Positions 50,771-58,947 of a stretch of DNA of 58,947 nucleotides are shown one piece after another (within the stretch, counting starts at the first letter, position 1; every line of letters begins with the position of its first letter). Origin of the DNA: Variovorax sp. CAN15 (GTDB lineage Bacteria; Pseudomonadota; Gammaproteobacteria; Burkholderiales; Burkholderiaceae_C); the NCBI RefSeq assembly GCF_030462475.1, contig NZ_JASMRZ010000017.1, positions 34,198 through 93,144 of the forward strand. The letters are read 5' to 3'. Below the pieces are notes generated by a model, which had not been told where the DNA came from, made no database searches, and saw nothing but the letters and a program-made list of their open reading frames with translations. Both the position numbers and the translations under genes were made by a program.

Positions 50771-51415
50771 CTATCCAGTGATGCCGGTGCGTGCGAGCAG
50801 ATCGCTGACCAGCTCCAGCCGCATCAGCGGGCTGTCGAGTTCCATCAGCCGCTGGCGCAGCTCGAGCTGCATCGGCACCAGTTCGCACCAGCGGTTGGCC
50901 ACCCAGCCGCAATCGTCGAAGTGGTAGGGCTCGGCGATGGGCAGCCGTACCGATCCGCCCTGGGCGCGCTTGCGCTCCTCGAGGGTGGCGACGAGGCGCT
51001 GCAGCGCTGTGGAGGTGTGCCGCAGGTCGTCTGGAATCTCGAGCGCGACGTCGTCGTTCACCGCCTCGACCTCTGCGACCCAGAGGCCGTGCTTCTGCAG
51101 TTCGTTGCTGCGGACGCGAAAGCGCTGAGTGCCCACGCATTCGATCTGCAGCAGGCCGCTTTGAGGAGACTCGAACTCGCGGATCATGGCCAGCGTGCCG
51201 ATGGCGGCGAAGCTCTCGGCGTCGGCACCGGCCTTGCGCACCTCGCTGCCGCTGGTCAGGCTCACCACGCCGAAAGGGGCGTCGGCCTTGCGGCACTTGC
51301 CGATCATGTCGAGATAGCGGACCTCGAAGATTCGCAGCGGAAGCAGGCCGCCCGGAAAGAGCACCGTACCGAGCGGAAACAATGGCAGTGAATGCAAAAG
51401 GGGTTGTGTCGTCAT
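50771..51415 (-). CDS. Lon N-terminal-domain (LonN) protein, stand-alone
   Basis: A 214-residue protein consisting only of the Lon substrate-binding domain: LHSLPLFPLGTVLFPGGLLPLRIFEVRYLDMI and FGVVSLTSGSEVRK near the N-terminus. No ATPase or protease domain is present. Such proteins are common in bacteria, function unknown. I choose the ATG at 51415 because the conserved domain starts at once; ATG 51439 is possible. It is divergent from yggT. Confidence 0.88.
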   Translation of the reverse strand: MTTQPLLHSLPLFPLGTVLFPGGLLPLRIFEVRYLDMIGKCRKADAPFGVVSLTSGSEVRKAGADAESFAAIGTLAMIREFESPQSGLLQIECVGTQRFRVRSNELQKHGLWVAEVEAVNDDVALEIPDDLRHTSTALQRLVATLEERKRAQGGSVRLPIAEPYHFDDCGWVANRWCELVPMQLELRQRLMELDSPLMRLELVSDLLARTGITG

Positions 51416-51464
51416 CGAAGAGCCTTGCGTGGCTATCATCGCATTCCCCTCACGGCCGCGTCTC

Positions 51465-52025
51465 ATGCTCTACCAGATTCCCTCGTTCCTCCTCGACGTG
51501 ATCGTCGGTCTGCTCGGCGGCGCCTGCCTGCTGCGCCTGTACATGCAGTACCACCGCGTGCCTTTCGGCAACCCGCTCGGGCGCTTCGTGTTCGCGATCA
51601 CCGACTGGATCGTGCTGCCGCTGCGGCGCATCGTGCCTTCCGTGAAGCGCTGGGACCTGGCAAGCCTGATCGCCGCATGGCTGCTGGTGATGCTGAAGTT
51701 CCTGCTGCTGTGGCTGCTGGTCGGCAACCTGGGGCGCATCGCGACACTGCCGCTGGTGTCGCTGGTGGGGCTGATGCAACTGGCCATCTCGGGCCTGACG
51801 GCGCTGCTGGTGGTCTACGCGGTGCTGTCGTGGATTCCGGGGGCTTCGCCGATGCTGCTCGACCTGATCTCCCGCCTGGCCGAGCCGCTGGTGCGGCCCT
51901 TTCGCCGCTTCATTCCGCTGATCGGCGGGGTCGACCTTTCGCCGTTGGCCGCGATCGTCGTGCTGCAGGTGATCGCGATCGTGCTGGGCAACCTGCTGGT
52001 GTTTGCTTACCAGCTGACCTTCTGA
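51465..52025 (+). CDS. yggT: YggT-family membrane protein
   Basis: A 186-residue inner-membrane protein with two YGGT repeats. Each has a helix pair and the amphipathic PLGRFVFAITDWIVLPLRRIVP-like or LAEPLVRPFRRFIPLIGGVDLSPLAAIVVLQ segment. E. coli YggT is linked to osmotic protection and cell-division-region genes in others; a precise role is not known. It ends in a shared terminator with accD. Confidence 0.9.
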   Translation: MLYQIPSFLLDVIVGLLGGACLLRLYMQYHRVPFGNPLGRFVFAITDWIVLPLRRIVPSVKRWDLASLIAAWLLVMLKFLLLWLLVGNLGRIATLPLVSLVGLMQLAISGLTALLVVYAVLSWIPGASPMLLDLISRLAEPLVRPFRRFIPLIGGVDLSPLAAIVVLQVIAIVLGNLLVFAYQLTF

Positions 52026-52051
52026 GCGCCTGAATTCCTGAATTCCCAAGC

Positions 52052-52089
52052 AAAAGGGCCCGGATGCATCGGCATCCGGGCCCTTTTGG
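52052..52089. terminator. Bidirectional terminator between yggT and accD
   Basis: A 17-bp perfect stem (52052-52068 with 52073-52089) around a 4-nt loop, with four As on one side and four Ts on the other inside the stem, so it can end both yggT and accD transcripts. Confidence 0.9.
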
Positions 52090-52115
52090 TTTATCGCGTC
52101 AGTGTTTCGCTCAGC

Positions 52116-52988
52116 TCAGCTCACCGCATCGGCCGGCTGCCGCAGCAGCATCGCCAGTGTGTTCGCGATCGTCTTGCGAAGTTCGCGGCGGTCGCTGATG
52201 AAGTCGATGGCGCCCTTGGTCTGCAGGAACTCGGCGCGCTGGAACCCTTCGGGCAGCGTCACGCGCACGGTCGATTCAATCACGCGCGGGCCGGCGAAAC
52301 CGATCAGCGCCTTGGGCTCGGCGATCACCACGTCGCCCACGAAGGCGAAGCCGGCCGACACGCCGCCCATCGTCGGGTCGGTCAGCACGCTGATGTAGGG
52401 CAGGCCCTTCTTTGCCAGGCGGGTGAGCGCGGCATTGGTCTTGGCCATCTGCATCAGCGAGAGCAGGCCCTCCTGCATGCGCGCGCCGCCGGTGGCGGTG
52501 AAACAGATGAAGGGCACCTTCTGCTCGATGGCGGTCTCGACGCCGCGCACGAAGCGCTCGCCGACCACGCTGCCCATGGAGCCGCCCATGAACTCGAACT
52601 CGAAGCACGCGACGACCACGCTGATGCTGTGCACCGAGCCGCCCATGACCACCAGTGCGTCGGTCTCACCGGTGTTTTCCAGGGCTTCCTTCAGGCGCTC
52701 GGGGTACTTGCGGCTGTCCTTGAACTTCAGCGCGTCGACCGGCAGCACTTCCTGCCCGACTTCATAGCGGCCCTCGGCGTCGAGGAAGGCGTCGAGCCGC
52801 GCGCGAGCGCCGATGCGGTGGTGGTGGCTGCAGCTGGGGCAGACGTTCTGGTTGTGCTCGAGGTCGGTCTTGTACAGAACGGTCTCGCAGGCGGGGCACT
52901 TGATCCACAGGCCCTCGGGCACCTGGCGGCGCTCGGACGGGTCGGTTTGGGCGATCTTGGCGGGTAGCAGTTTTTCAAGCCAGCTCAT
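52116..52988 (-). CDS. accD: Acetyl-CoA carboxylase carboxyltransferase subunit beta
   Basis: A 290-residue subunit transferring CO2 from carboxybiotin to acetyl-CoA, giving malonyl-CoA. An N-terminal zinc ribbon with Cys31, Cys34, Cys50 and Cys53 and a crotonase-fold core ([28 protein letters not shown]) are intact. AAGGAG is upstream of the ATG. It follows trpA by 24 bp; the pairing with trp genes is conserved in betaproteobacteria. Confidence 0.97.
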   Translation of the reverse strand: MSWLEKLLPAKIAQTDPSERRQVPEGLWIKCPACETVLYKTDLEHNQNVCPSCSHHHRIGARARLDAFLDAEGRYEVGQEVLPVDALKFKDSRKYPERLKEALENTGETDALVVMGGSVHSISVVVACFEFEFMGGSMGSVVGERFVRGVETAIEQKVPFICFTATGGARMQEGLLSLMQMAKTNAALTRLAKKGLPYISVLTDPTMGGVSAGFAFVGDVVIAEPKALIGFAGPRVIESTVRVTLPEGFQRAEFLQTKGAIDFISDRRELRKTIANTLAMLLRQPADAVS

Positions 52989-53012
52989 GGGGGCTCCTTG
53001 TGTTGGCGGTGA

Positions 53013-53858
53013 TTATCGACCAGCGGCGTTCTTGGCCGTCGCGGCGGGCAGGGCGTCGAGCGCCTCGCGGATGCCCGCGAGGAATTCGCGCACCGCCGGC
53101 ACGACCTTGTCGCGGGGCTGGTCCTCGATGAGTTGAATGATCCTGGTGCCGATGATGACCGCGTCGGCGGCCGATCCGACCGCCTGTGCCGTGCGGGCGT
53201 CGCGAATGCCGAAGCCCACGCCGACCGGAATGCCTACATGCTGGCGGATACGCGGAATCATCTGGCCGACCGCTTCGGCGTCGAGGTGGCCGGCGCCCGT
53301 CACGCCCTTGAGCGACACATAGTAGACGTACCCGCTGGCGATGCGCGCGACCTGGGCCATGCGCTCGTCGGTGCTGGTGGGGGCAAGCAGGAAGATCAGG
53401 TCGATGCCGGCGACCTTGAGGTCGGCGGCGAAGGCCTCGCATTCCTCGGGCGGATAGTCGACGACCAGCAGGCCGTCCACGCCGGCCGCGGCGGCGTCGC
53501 GGATGAAGGCCTTCTTGCCGTGCACCAGGTCGTAGCGCTCGACTGGGTTCGCATAGCCCATCAGCACCACCGGGGTGGTCGTGTCGATCTTGCGGAAGTC
53601 GGCGACGATGGCGAGCACCTGCTTCATGCCCACGCCCAGCGCCAGCGCGGCCTCGCCGGCCTTCTGGATCACGGGGCCGTCGGCCATCGGGTCGGAGAAA
53701 GGCACGCCCAGCTCGATCACGTCGGCGCCGGCCTCGACCATGCCGTGCATCAGCTCGGGCGTGATGTCGGCAAAGGGAAAGCCCGCGGTCACGTACGGCA
53801 CGAGGGCGCGGCGGCCTTGCTTCTTCAGGGCCTCGAAGGTGGCTGCAATGCGGCTCAT
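53013..53858 (-). CDS. trpA: Tryptophan synthase alpha subunit
   Basis: A 281-residue TIM-barrel subunit splitting indole-3-glycerol phosphate to indole. The catalytic Glu49 and Asp60 sit in [16 protein letters not shown], as in Salmonella. It overlaps the trpB stop by 1 bp (TGATG), so the two subunits are made together; indole is channelled to TrpB. Confidence 0.97.
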   Translation of the reverse strand: MSRIAATFEALKKQGRRALVPYVTAGFPFADITPELMHGMVEAGADVIELGVPFSDPMADGPVIQKAGEAALALGVGMKQVLAIVADFRKIDTTTPVVLMGYANPVERYDLVHGKKAFIRDAAAAGVDGLLVVDYPPEECEAFAADLKVAGIDLIFLLAPTSTDERMAQVARIASGYVYYVSLKGVTGAGHLDAEAVGQMIPRIRQHVGIPVGVGFGIRDARTAQAVGSAADAVIIGTRIIQLIEDQPRDKVVPAVREFLAGIREALDALPAATAKNAAGR

Positions 53859-55144
53859 CACTTGCCTCCCTTCACGCTCAGGCCGCGCATCGAGGGGCGG
53901 TCGTAGAAGTCGACGCCCGACAGGTCGGCGACGGTGCCGATGTCCTTGTCGCCGCGGCCCGAGAGGTTCACCAGGATGGATTGGTCGGGGCGCATGGTCT
54001 TCGCGAGCTTCAGCGCGTGGGCCACGGCGTGGCTGGATTCGAGCGCGGGAATGATGCCTTCCGTGCGGCACAGGTAGTGGAAGGCGTCGAGCGCTTCCTT
54101 GTCGGTGACGCCGACGTACTCGGCACGGCCGATGTCCGCGAGGTAGGCGTGTTCGGGGCCCACGCCCGGGTAGTCGAGGCCCGCGCTGATGCTGTGGGTC
54201 TCGGTGATCTGGCCGTCGTCGTTCTGCAGCAGGTAGGTGCGGTTGCCGTGCAGTACCCCGGGGCTGCCGCGCAGGATGGAGGCCGAGTGCTTGCCGCTGT
54301 CGAGCCCTTCGCCCGCCGCCTCCACGCCGATCAGGCGCGTGCCCGCGAACGGAATGTAGGGGTGGAAGATGCCCATCGCGTTGCTGCCGCCGCCCACGCA
54401 GGCGACGACCACGTCGGGTTGCCTGCCCTCGGCCTCGCCGGTTATGCCGTCGGCGGCCAGCATGGCCGGCATCTGCTCGATGCATTCCGTGCCGATCACG
54501 CTCTGGAAGTCGCGCACCATGGTCGGGTAGGGGTGCGGGCCGGCGACGGTGCCGATGATGTAGAAGGTGTTCTCCACGTTCGTCACCCAGTCGCGCATCG
54601 CCTCGTTGAGCGCGTCCTTCAGCGTCTTGCTGCCTGATTCGACGGGCACCACGGTCGCGCCGAGCAGGTTCATGCGGTAGACGTTGGGGCTCTGGCGCTT
54701 CACGTCCTGGCTACCCATGTAGACCACGCATTCGAGGCCGTAGCGCGCGCAGATGGTGGCGGTGGCCACGCCGTGCTGGCCGGCGCCGGTCTCGGCGATC
54801 ACGCGGGGCTTGCCCATGCGGCGCGCGAGCATCGCCTGGCCGATCACATTGTTGATCTTGTGCGCGCCGGTGTGATTCAGGTCTTCGCGCTTCAGATAGA
54901 TCTGCGCGCCGCCCATCTCGCGGCTGGTGCGCGCCGCGTGGTAGATCGGCGAGGGGCGGCCGACGAAGTGCTTGAGCTCGTAGTGGAATTCCGCGAGGAA
55001 GGCCGGATCGTCCTTGAACTTCGCGTACGCATCGCGCAGTTCGTTGATCGCGTGGGTGAGCGTTTCGCTTGCGAAGGTGCCGCCGTAGTTGCCGAAGTGG
55101 CCGGTGGCGTCGGGTTGCTGGTAGTCCTGGAATTGGCTTTGCAT
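53858..55144 (-). CDS. trpB: Tryptophan synthase beta subunit
   Basis: A 428-residue PLP enzyme joining indole and serine. The Schiff-base lysine is Lys96 in [11 protein letters not shown] and the phosphate-binding loop is [12 protein letters not shown]. The N-terminus [11 protein letters not shown] is standard. It is 48 bp after trpF and coupled to trpA. Confidence 0.97.
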   Translation of the reverse strand: MQSQFQDYQQPDATGHFGNYGGTFASETLTHAINELRDAYAKFKDDPAFLAEFHYELKHFVGRPSPIYHAARTSREMGGAQIYLKREDLNHTGAHKINNVIGQAMLARRMGKPRVIAETGAGQHGVATATICARYGLECVVYMGSQDVKRQSPNVYRMNLLGATVVPVESGSKTLKDALNEAMRDWVTNVENTFYIIGTVAGPHPYPTMVRDFQSVIGTECIEQMPAMLAADGITGEAEGRQPDVVVACVGGGSNAMGIFHPYIPFAGTRLIGVEAAGEGLDSGKHSASILRGSPGVLHGNRTYLLQNDDGQITETHSISAGLDYPGVGPEHAYLADIGRAEYVGVTDKEALDAFHYLCRTEGIIPALESSHAVAHALKLAKTMRPDQSILVNLSGRGDKDIGTVADLSGVDFYDRPSMRGLSVKGGK

Positions 55145-55192
55145 GGTTCTCGATCGGTGGGCCGCAGCCCGACGAACGATCGGCTGCGGCGG

Positions 55193-55894
55193 CTAACTTG
55201 AAAAGGACGCGTCTGCAGCCCTGACGGCTGCGACGAACTGCCGGATCTTTCCGGCGTCCTTGAGGCCCTTGTTCCCGGGGCCGTCGATTTCGACGCCCGA
55301 GCTCACATCAACGGACAGCGTCTTGCAGCGCGTCCGCAGGCTGCGAATGCCATCGCTCACGTTTGCAGGTGTGAGCCCACCACTCAAGACGAGGTGAGCG
55401 TCGACGGCGGGTGGAAGAAGTGACCAATCGAATGCCTTGCCGCCACCGCCATAACCTTCGACGTGTGCGTCGAGCAGGATGGCCTGGGCGTGGGAGTAAT
55501 CGGACGCGTATTTTACGAGGTCGAAGCCGGCCCCGGCAGCCCCCAGCGGAATGCGGGCGGCGCGCATATAGCGGAAGCGGCCCGGACCGGTGGCTTCCTC
55601 GCACTGCTGGGGCGTCTCTTCGCCGTGGAACTGCGCGATGGAGCCCTTCACCTGGGCGAGCGATGCTATGACTTTGGGAGCGTCCTCGTTCACGAACAGA
55701 AGAACGGGCGTGATGAACGGGGGCAGACGCGAGGCCAGTTCGGCGGCGCGGTCGAGCGTCACTGCGCGAGGGCTCTTCGGGTACAGGACGAAACCGATGG
55801 CATCTGCCCCAGCTTCGACTGCCGCGTCCACGTCGGCCTCACGGGTCAGGCCGCAGATCTTGATGCGGGTTCGGGGCAGGGAAGGCGCGCTCAT
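55193..55894 (-). CDS. trpF: Phosphoribosylanthranilate isomerase
   Basis: A 233-residue TIM-barrel enzyme of tryptophan synthesis. The catalytic Cys is in IKICGLTREADV and the phosphate region in LVLSGGLTPANV and VDVSSGVE. It overlaps truA by 4 bp (ATGA). TrpC, D, E and G are not in this window. Confidence 0.96.
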   Translation of the reverse strand: MSAPSLPRTRIKICGLTREADVDAAVEAGADAIGFVLYPKSPRAVTLDRAAELASRLPPFITPVLLFVNEDAPKVIASLAQVKGSIAQFHGEETPQQCEEATGPGRFRYMRAARIPLGAAGAGFDLVKYASDYSHAQAILLDAHVEGYGGGGKAFDWSLLPPAVDAHLVLSGGLTPANVSDGIRSLRTRCKTLSVDVSSGVEIDGPGNKGLKDAGKIRQFVAAVRAADASFSS

Positions 55895-56703
55895 GGCGGG
55901 CCATCATACGGAGCCCCGCCGGCCTGCAGCGTGGCCTCGGCCGGCAGACCCCACTTGGCGTCGTACAACGGACCCATGAAATACAGGCCGTCGGCTGAGA
56001 AGGTGGGGGCCGCCGCGTCGCGGCTGCGTGCCTCGAGCACCTGCGAGATCCATTCCGGCCGTTCATCGCCGCGGCCGACGCGCACGAGGCAACCCATCAG
56101 GTTGCGGATCATGTGGTGCAGGAATGCATCGGCCTCGAACTCGAAGTGCCAGCGGCAGCGTTCACCGTCGCCGACGCGCGTGATCCCGATGCGCCGCAGA
56201 TCCTTGACCGGCGAGCGAGCCTGGCAGGCGGAGGCACGGAACGAACTGAAATCGTGCTGGCCGACGAGCAGCGCGGCTGCCGCGCGCATCGCATCACCGT
56301 CGAGCGGGTGCATCGACCAGCCGACCCGGCCCGTGTCGAGGCTCGGCCTCACGGGGGATTGGGAGAGCACGTAGACATAGCGACGGGCGAGAGCACTGGC
56401 ACGGCAGTGGAACTCGTCCGGCACCGGGTGCGCCCACTGCACTGCGATGTCGTCGGGCAGGAAGCGGTTGGTGCCGCGCATCCAGGAGAAGGGTTCGCGC
56501 TGAACGGGGGTGTCGAAATGCACCACCTGCATCAGCGCATGGACGCCCGAGTCGGTGCGTCCGGCGCACAGCGTCCTGATGGGCTGCGCAGCGAACTTCG
56601 TGAGGGCCGCTTCGAGCTTGTCCTGCACCGTGCGGCCCGAGGGCTGGCTCTGCCAGCCGTCGTACGCCTGGCCGTTGTACCGGATGCCGAGCGCCAGCCT
56701 CAC
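55891..56703 (-). CDS. truA: tRNA pseudouridine(38-40) synthase
   Basis: A 270-residue enzyme acting in the tRNA anticodon arm. Its catalytic aspartate is Asp51 in LCAGRTDSGVHALMQV. The start is GTG at 56703, directly before RLALGIRYNGQAYDGW. It sits between fimV and trpF, which is the conserved order. Confidence 0.95.
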   Translation of the reverse strand: MRLALGIRYNGQAYDGWQSQPSGRTVQDKLEAALTKFAAQPIRTLCAGRTDSGVHALMQVVHFDTPVQREPFSWMRGTNRFLPDDIAVQWAHPVPDEFHCRASALARRYVYVLSQSPVRPSLDTGRVGWSMHPLDGDAMRAAAALLVGQHDFSSFRASACQARSPVKDLRRIGITRVGDGERCRWHFEFEADAFLHHMIRNLMGCLVRVGRGDERPEWISQVLEARSRDAAAPTFSADGLYFMGPLYDAKWGLPAEATLQAGGAPYDGPP

Positions 56704-56751
56704 GAATTCAGGGGACCGAAGAAGAGCGAAGAGCGGGCCGGCGAAGCCCGA

Positions 56752-58947
56752 TCAGCGCAGTTCCGCGAGCAGTTGGCGGGCTTGCGACTTGAGGTCGCCA
56801 GCGCTTTCTGCTTCGACTTCCTCGACCAGCGAGCGGGCGCCTTCGACGTCGCCGATGGCTTGCAGCTCACGGGCCAGCGACAGCTTGACGGCGTGCGGGC
56901 TGTCGTCGCCTTCGTCGCCGTGCACGGAGGCAGGAGCAGCCGTTGACCTGGTCGGCTCGGCCGGGCGCGACGCCGGCAGGCCGGCCAGCGCGCTCATGTC
57001 GAACTCGATGAAGCCCGAGTCGGCCGGCAGCGCGTTGCGCAGCATGGCGGGACGGGTGTTGTCGGCATCGTTCAGGCTCAGCGAGCCGGGCATTGTGTCT
57101 GCCGACAGCGCGCCGGGGGCGGTGTCGAAATCGTTCTCGAGGTCGACTGGCGTCGTCGGGGCATGGCCGTTCGACAGGGGCGGCGCGGGGCGTGCCGTCG
57201 TCGGAGCGGGTGCGTAGGCCGACTTCGGCAGGCTGGCGCCGACCGGTGCGTGCTGCTGGGCGGCCGGCTGCTGGACGGCCGGTGCCGGAGCGGGCGCCGG
57301 CGGGGTGGTCAGGTCGAGGTCGAAGTCCAGCGGTGCGACCGAGGGCACGAAGGCGGGCGGTGCCACTGCCACCGGGGGCGGAACCACCGGCGCCGGCTTG
57401 GCTGCTGCTGCCAGGGCGCCTGCGAAGGCTGCAGTTTCGGCGGCGCTGGCACCACCGCTGCGCGGAGAGCCCGGTTCGTACAGCGGGTTGCCCGGATCGA
57501 GATCCTTGCCCATGTCGACCACGCGGTTCCAGTCGGAGCCCACGCCGCCCGTCAGCTTGTGCACTTCGGTGGCCAGGCTTTCGTAGGCGCGCACGTCGCG
57601 GCGCTTGGCGTGGATTTCGAGCAGCTTCAGGTGGATGGCGGTGCGGTCCGGGTTCAGGCGCAGCGCCTCGCGCAGGATTTCCTCGGCCTGCAGGTCGCGG
57701 CCGTAGGCCAGGTACACGTCGGCTTCGGCGACCGGGTCGACGTCGCCCGCATCGAGCTGGCTCGGCGAGTACGACAGCGACGAGACGGTGGAGTCGCCGC
57801 GGTGCTTGGTGTCCACCGATTCGCCACCGCTGGCACCGAAGAACGAGTCTTTCGGAATACGGCTTTCGAGGAACACGCTTTCGCTCATCTCCTCGCGGCG
57901 GCGGCCCAGCACGCGATACAGCAGGAAGCCGATCAGCAACGCGATCAGCGCGGCGCCCGCCAGCATCAGCGGGTTGTCCATCAGTTCCTCGAAGAAGGTG
58001 GGTTCCGGCGGCGGGGGCGGCGGAGCAGGCTTCTTCACGGCCGGCTTCGGCGCGGCGGCCACAGCTGCGCTCGCGGCTGCCGTTGCGGGAGTCGCGGTGC
58101 CATCGGCTGCCACTGGCGGCGGGGCGGCCGGTGCTGCTTCAGCCGGAGCGGCGGCCGGGGCAGCAGGTGCTGTGGCCTGAGTCGTGGCTTCTGGCGTAGG
58201 TGCGGGGCTCGGGGCTGCCGCTGCCGGGGCGGCCGGAGCAGGCGCGGGGCTGGCGACAGGAGGCGCAACCGTGGCGCTGGTGTTGGGGGCCGGAACCGGA
58301 ATGCCCGGCGTCGCCGGTGCCGGCGCAGCGGCGGCTGGTGCTGCTGCGGCGGCGGAACCGGTGCCGGTCGCTGCCTTGAGCTTGTTCAGCTCGTTGATGT
58401 TCTTCGACAGTTCCGCGACGCGGTTGTTGCTGTCCTGCGCCTGGCGGTTCTGTGCGACCTTCTCGTCGGCTGCCCGGCTGGCAGCGTTGCCTTGCGAGAT
58501 GGTGAGCTTGTCGGGCGAACTGGCCGCGGCATTGCGGTCTTCGACATTGGCCTGCACCTTGCCTGTGGCCTTGCGGCTCGCTGCGGCCACGTTGGTGGTC
58601 GGTGCGTTGTCGGCCAGACGCTGGCGGTAAGCGCCGAAATCGCGGCTTTGCGCGGTAATCTTGCGGCGGGCCTCGGCCGGCGGAACGGCGGATGCCTCGG
58701 CGGCGCTCGGCAGGTCGAGCACGGCACCTGCGCGCATGCGGTTGACGTTGTCGCCGATGAAGGCATCGGGATTGGCCATCAGCAACGCGACCAGCATCTG
58801 GTCGAGCGAGACGTCGGCGGGCTTGTAGGTCGCGGCGATCTTGCCTGCGGTGTCTCCGCGCTGCACCGTGACCTGTTCGCCACCGCCACTACGGGCAGGC
58901 GCGGCTGTGGCCGGCGCGGCCGCGGCGGGCGCCGTTGCAGCAGGCGC
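56752..58947 (-). CDS. fimV: FimV-family pilus/polarity protein, 5' end cut off
   Basis: The frame is open to the right edge, so the N-terminal part with its signal peptide is outside. The visible 731 residues start with an Ala/Pro-rich stretch and a LysM-adjacent segment (RGDTAGKIAATYKPADVSLDQMLVALL), then a Pro/Ala-rich part, a membrane helix (LMLAGAALIALLIGFLLYRVL), a region with TPR-like AEDVYLAYGRDLQAEEILREALRLNP, a Pro/Ala-rich stretch, and the conserved FimV C-terminal HAVKLSLARELQAIGDVEGARSLVEEV. FimV organises type IV pili and polar proteins. The neighbourhood truA-trpF supports it. Confidence 0.9.
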   Translation of the reverse strand, partial: APAATAPAAAAPATAAPARSGGGEQVTVQRGDTAGKIAATYKPADVSLDQMLVALLMANPDAFIGDNVNRMRAGAVLDLPSAAEASAVPPAEARRKITAQSRDFGAYRQRLADNAPTTNVAAASRKATGKVQANVEDRNAAASSPDKLTISQGNAASRAADEKVAQNRQAQDSNNRVAELSKNINELNKLKAATGTGSAAAAAPAAAAPAPATPGIPVPAPNTSATVAPPVASPAPAPAAPAAAAPSPAPTPEATTQATAPAAPAAAPAEAAPAAPPPVAADGTATPATAAASAAVAAAPKPAVKKPAPPPPPPEPTFFEELMDNPLMLAGAALIALLIGFLLYRVLGRRREEMSESVFLESRIPKDSFFGASGGESVDTKHRGDSTVSSLSYSPSQLDAGDVDPVAEADVYLAYGRDLQAEEILREALRLNPDRTAIHLKLLEIHAKRRDVRAYESLATEVHKLTGGVGSDWNRVVDMGKDLDPGNPLYEPGSPRSGGASAAETAAFAGALAAAAKPAPVVPPPVAVAPPAFVPSVAPLDFDLDLTTPPAPAPAPAVQQPAAQQHAPVGASLPKSAYAPAPTTARPAPPLSNGHAPTTPVDLENDFDTAPGALSADTMPGSLSLNDADNTRPAMLRNALPADSGFIEFDMSALAGLPASRPAEPTRSTAAPASVHGDEGDDSPHAVKLSLARELQAIGDVEGARSLVEEVEAESAGDLKSQARQLLAELR

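Overview
The window looks like chromosome from a high-GC betaproteobacterium of the order Burkholderiales, most likely family Comamonadaceae and Variovorax-like. This is inferred from the very high third-position GC, the protein sequences, and conserved blocks such as plsX-fabHDG-acpP-fabF, rpoE-rseA-rseB-mucD-lepA-lepB-rnc-era-recO-pdxJ-acpS-nagZ and fimV-truA-trpF-trpB-trpA-accD. I see no rRNA, tRNA, CRISPR, prophage or insertion sequence.

Layout. 1-6.45 kb is accessory: the end of a DUF4198 protein and an OprD-type porin, an HxlR regulator, a GNAT acetyltransferase divergent from a LysR regulator, an MFS exporter, a small membrane protein and a GFA-fold zinc protein. 6.5-13.6 kb holds ppc, divergent from the haem cluster hemC-hemD-hemX-hemY. 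13.9-17.1 kb is rne, with a 552-bp divergent gap before rluC, a HAD phosphatase, a Rieske protein and an S49 peptidase (17.7-20.8 kb). 20.9-23.5 kb is a minus-strand MFS/tetrapyrrole-methylase-fold/Maf group, divergent from yceD-rpmF.

24.5-30.1 kb is the fatty-acid initiation and elongation cluster. It is followed by a small membrane protein and the envelope-stress operon rpoE-rseA-rseB-degP (to 34.6 kb). After a 521-bp non-coding gap with two intrinsic terminators, lepA-lepB-DUF4845-rnc-era and recO-pdxJ-acpS-nagZ run to 43.2 kb. A glycan-modification island (43.2-47.2 kb) follows: a glycosyltransferase with two tandem DxD halves, a GT-B/GT2 fusion and a methyltransferase. It sits between nagZ and the minus-strand lysS-Hsp70-ygjP genes. 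The right end carries a LonN-domain protein and yggT, then accD, trpA, trpB, trpF, truA and the C-terminal part of fimV, cut by the window edge.

Besides genes, the sequence shows six clear intrinsic-terminator hairpins, two copies of a ~95-bp intergenic repeat placed just after stop codons, a short GATAGC palindrome present twice, and likely operator palindromes beside the HxlR and LysR genes. I found no convincing wholly new multi-gene system. The best candidates for something undescribed are the small-RNA or leader region before lepA, the rpmF terminator that runs into the plsX start codon, and the glycan island.
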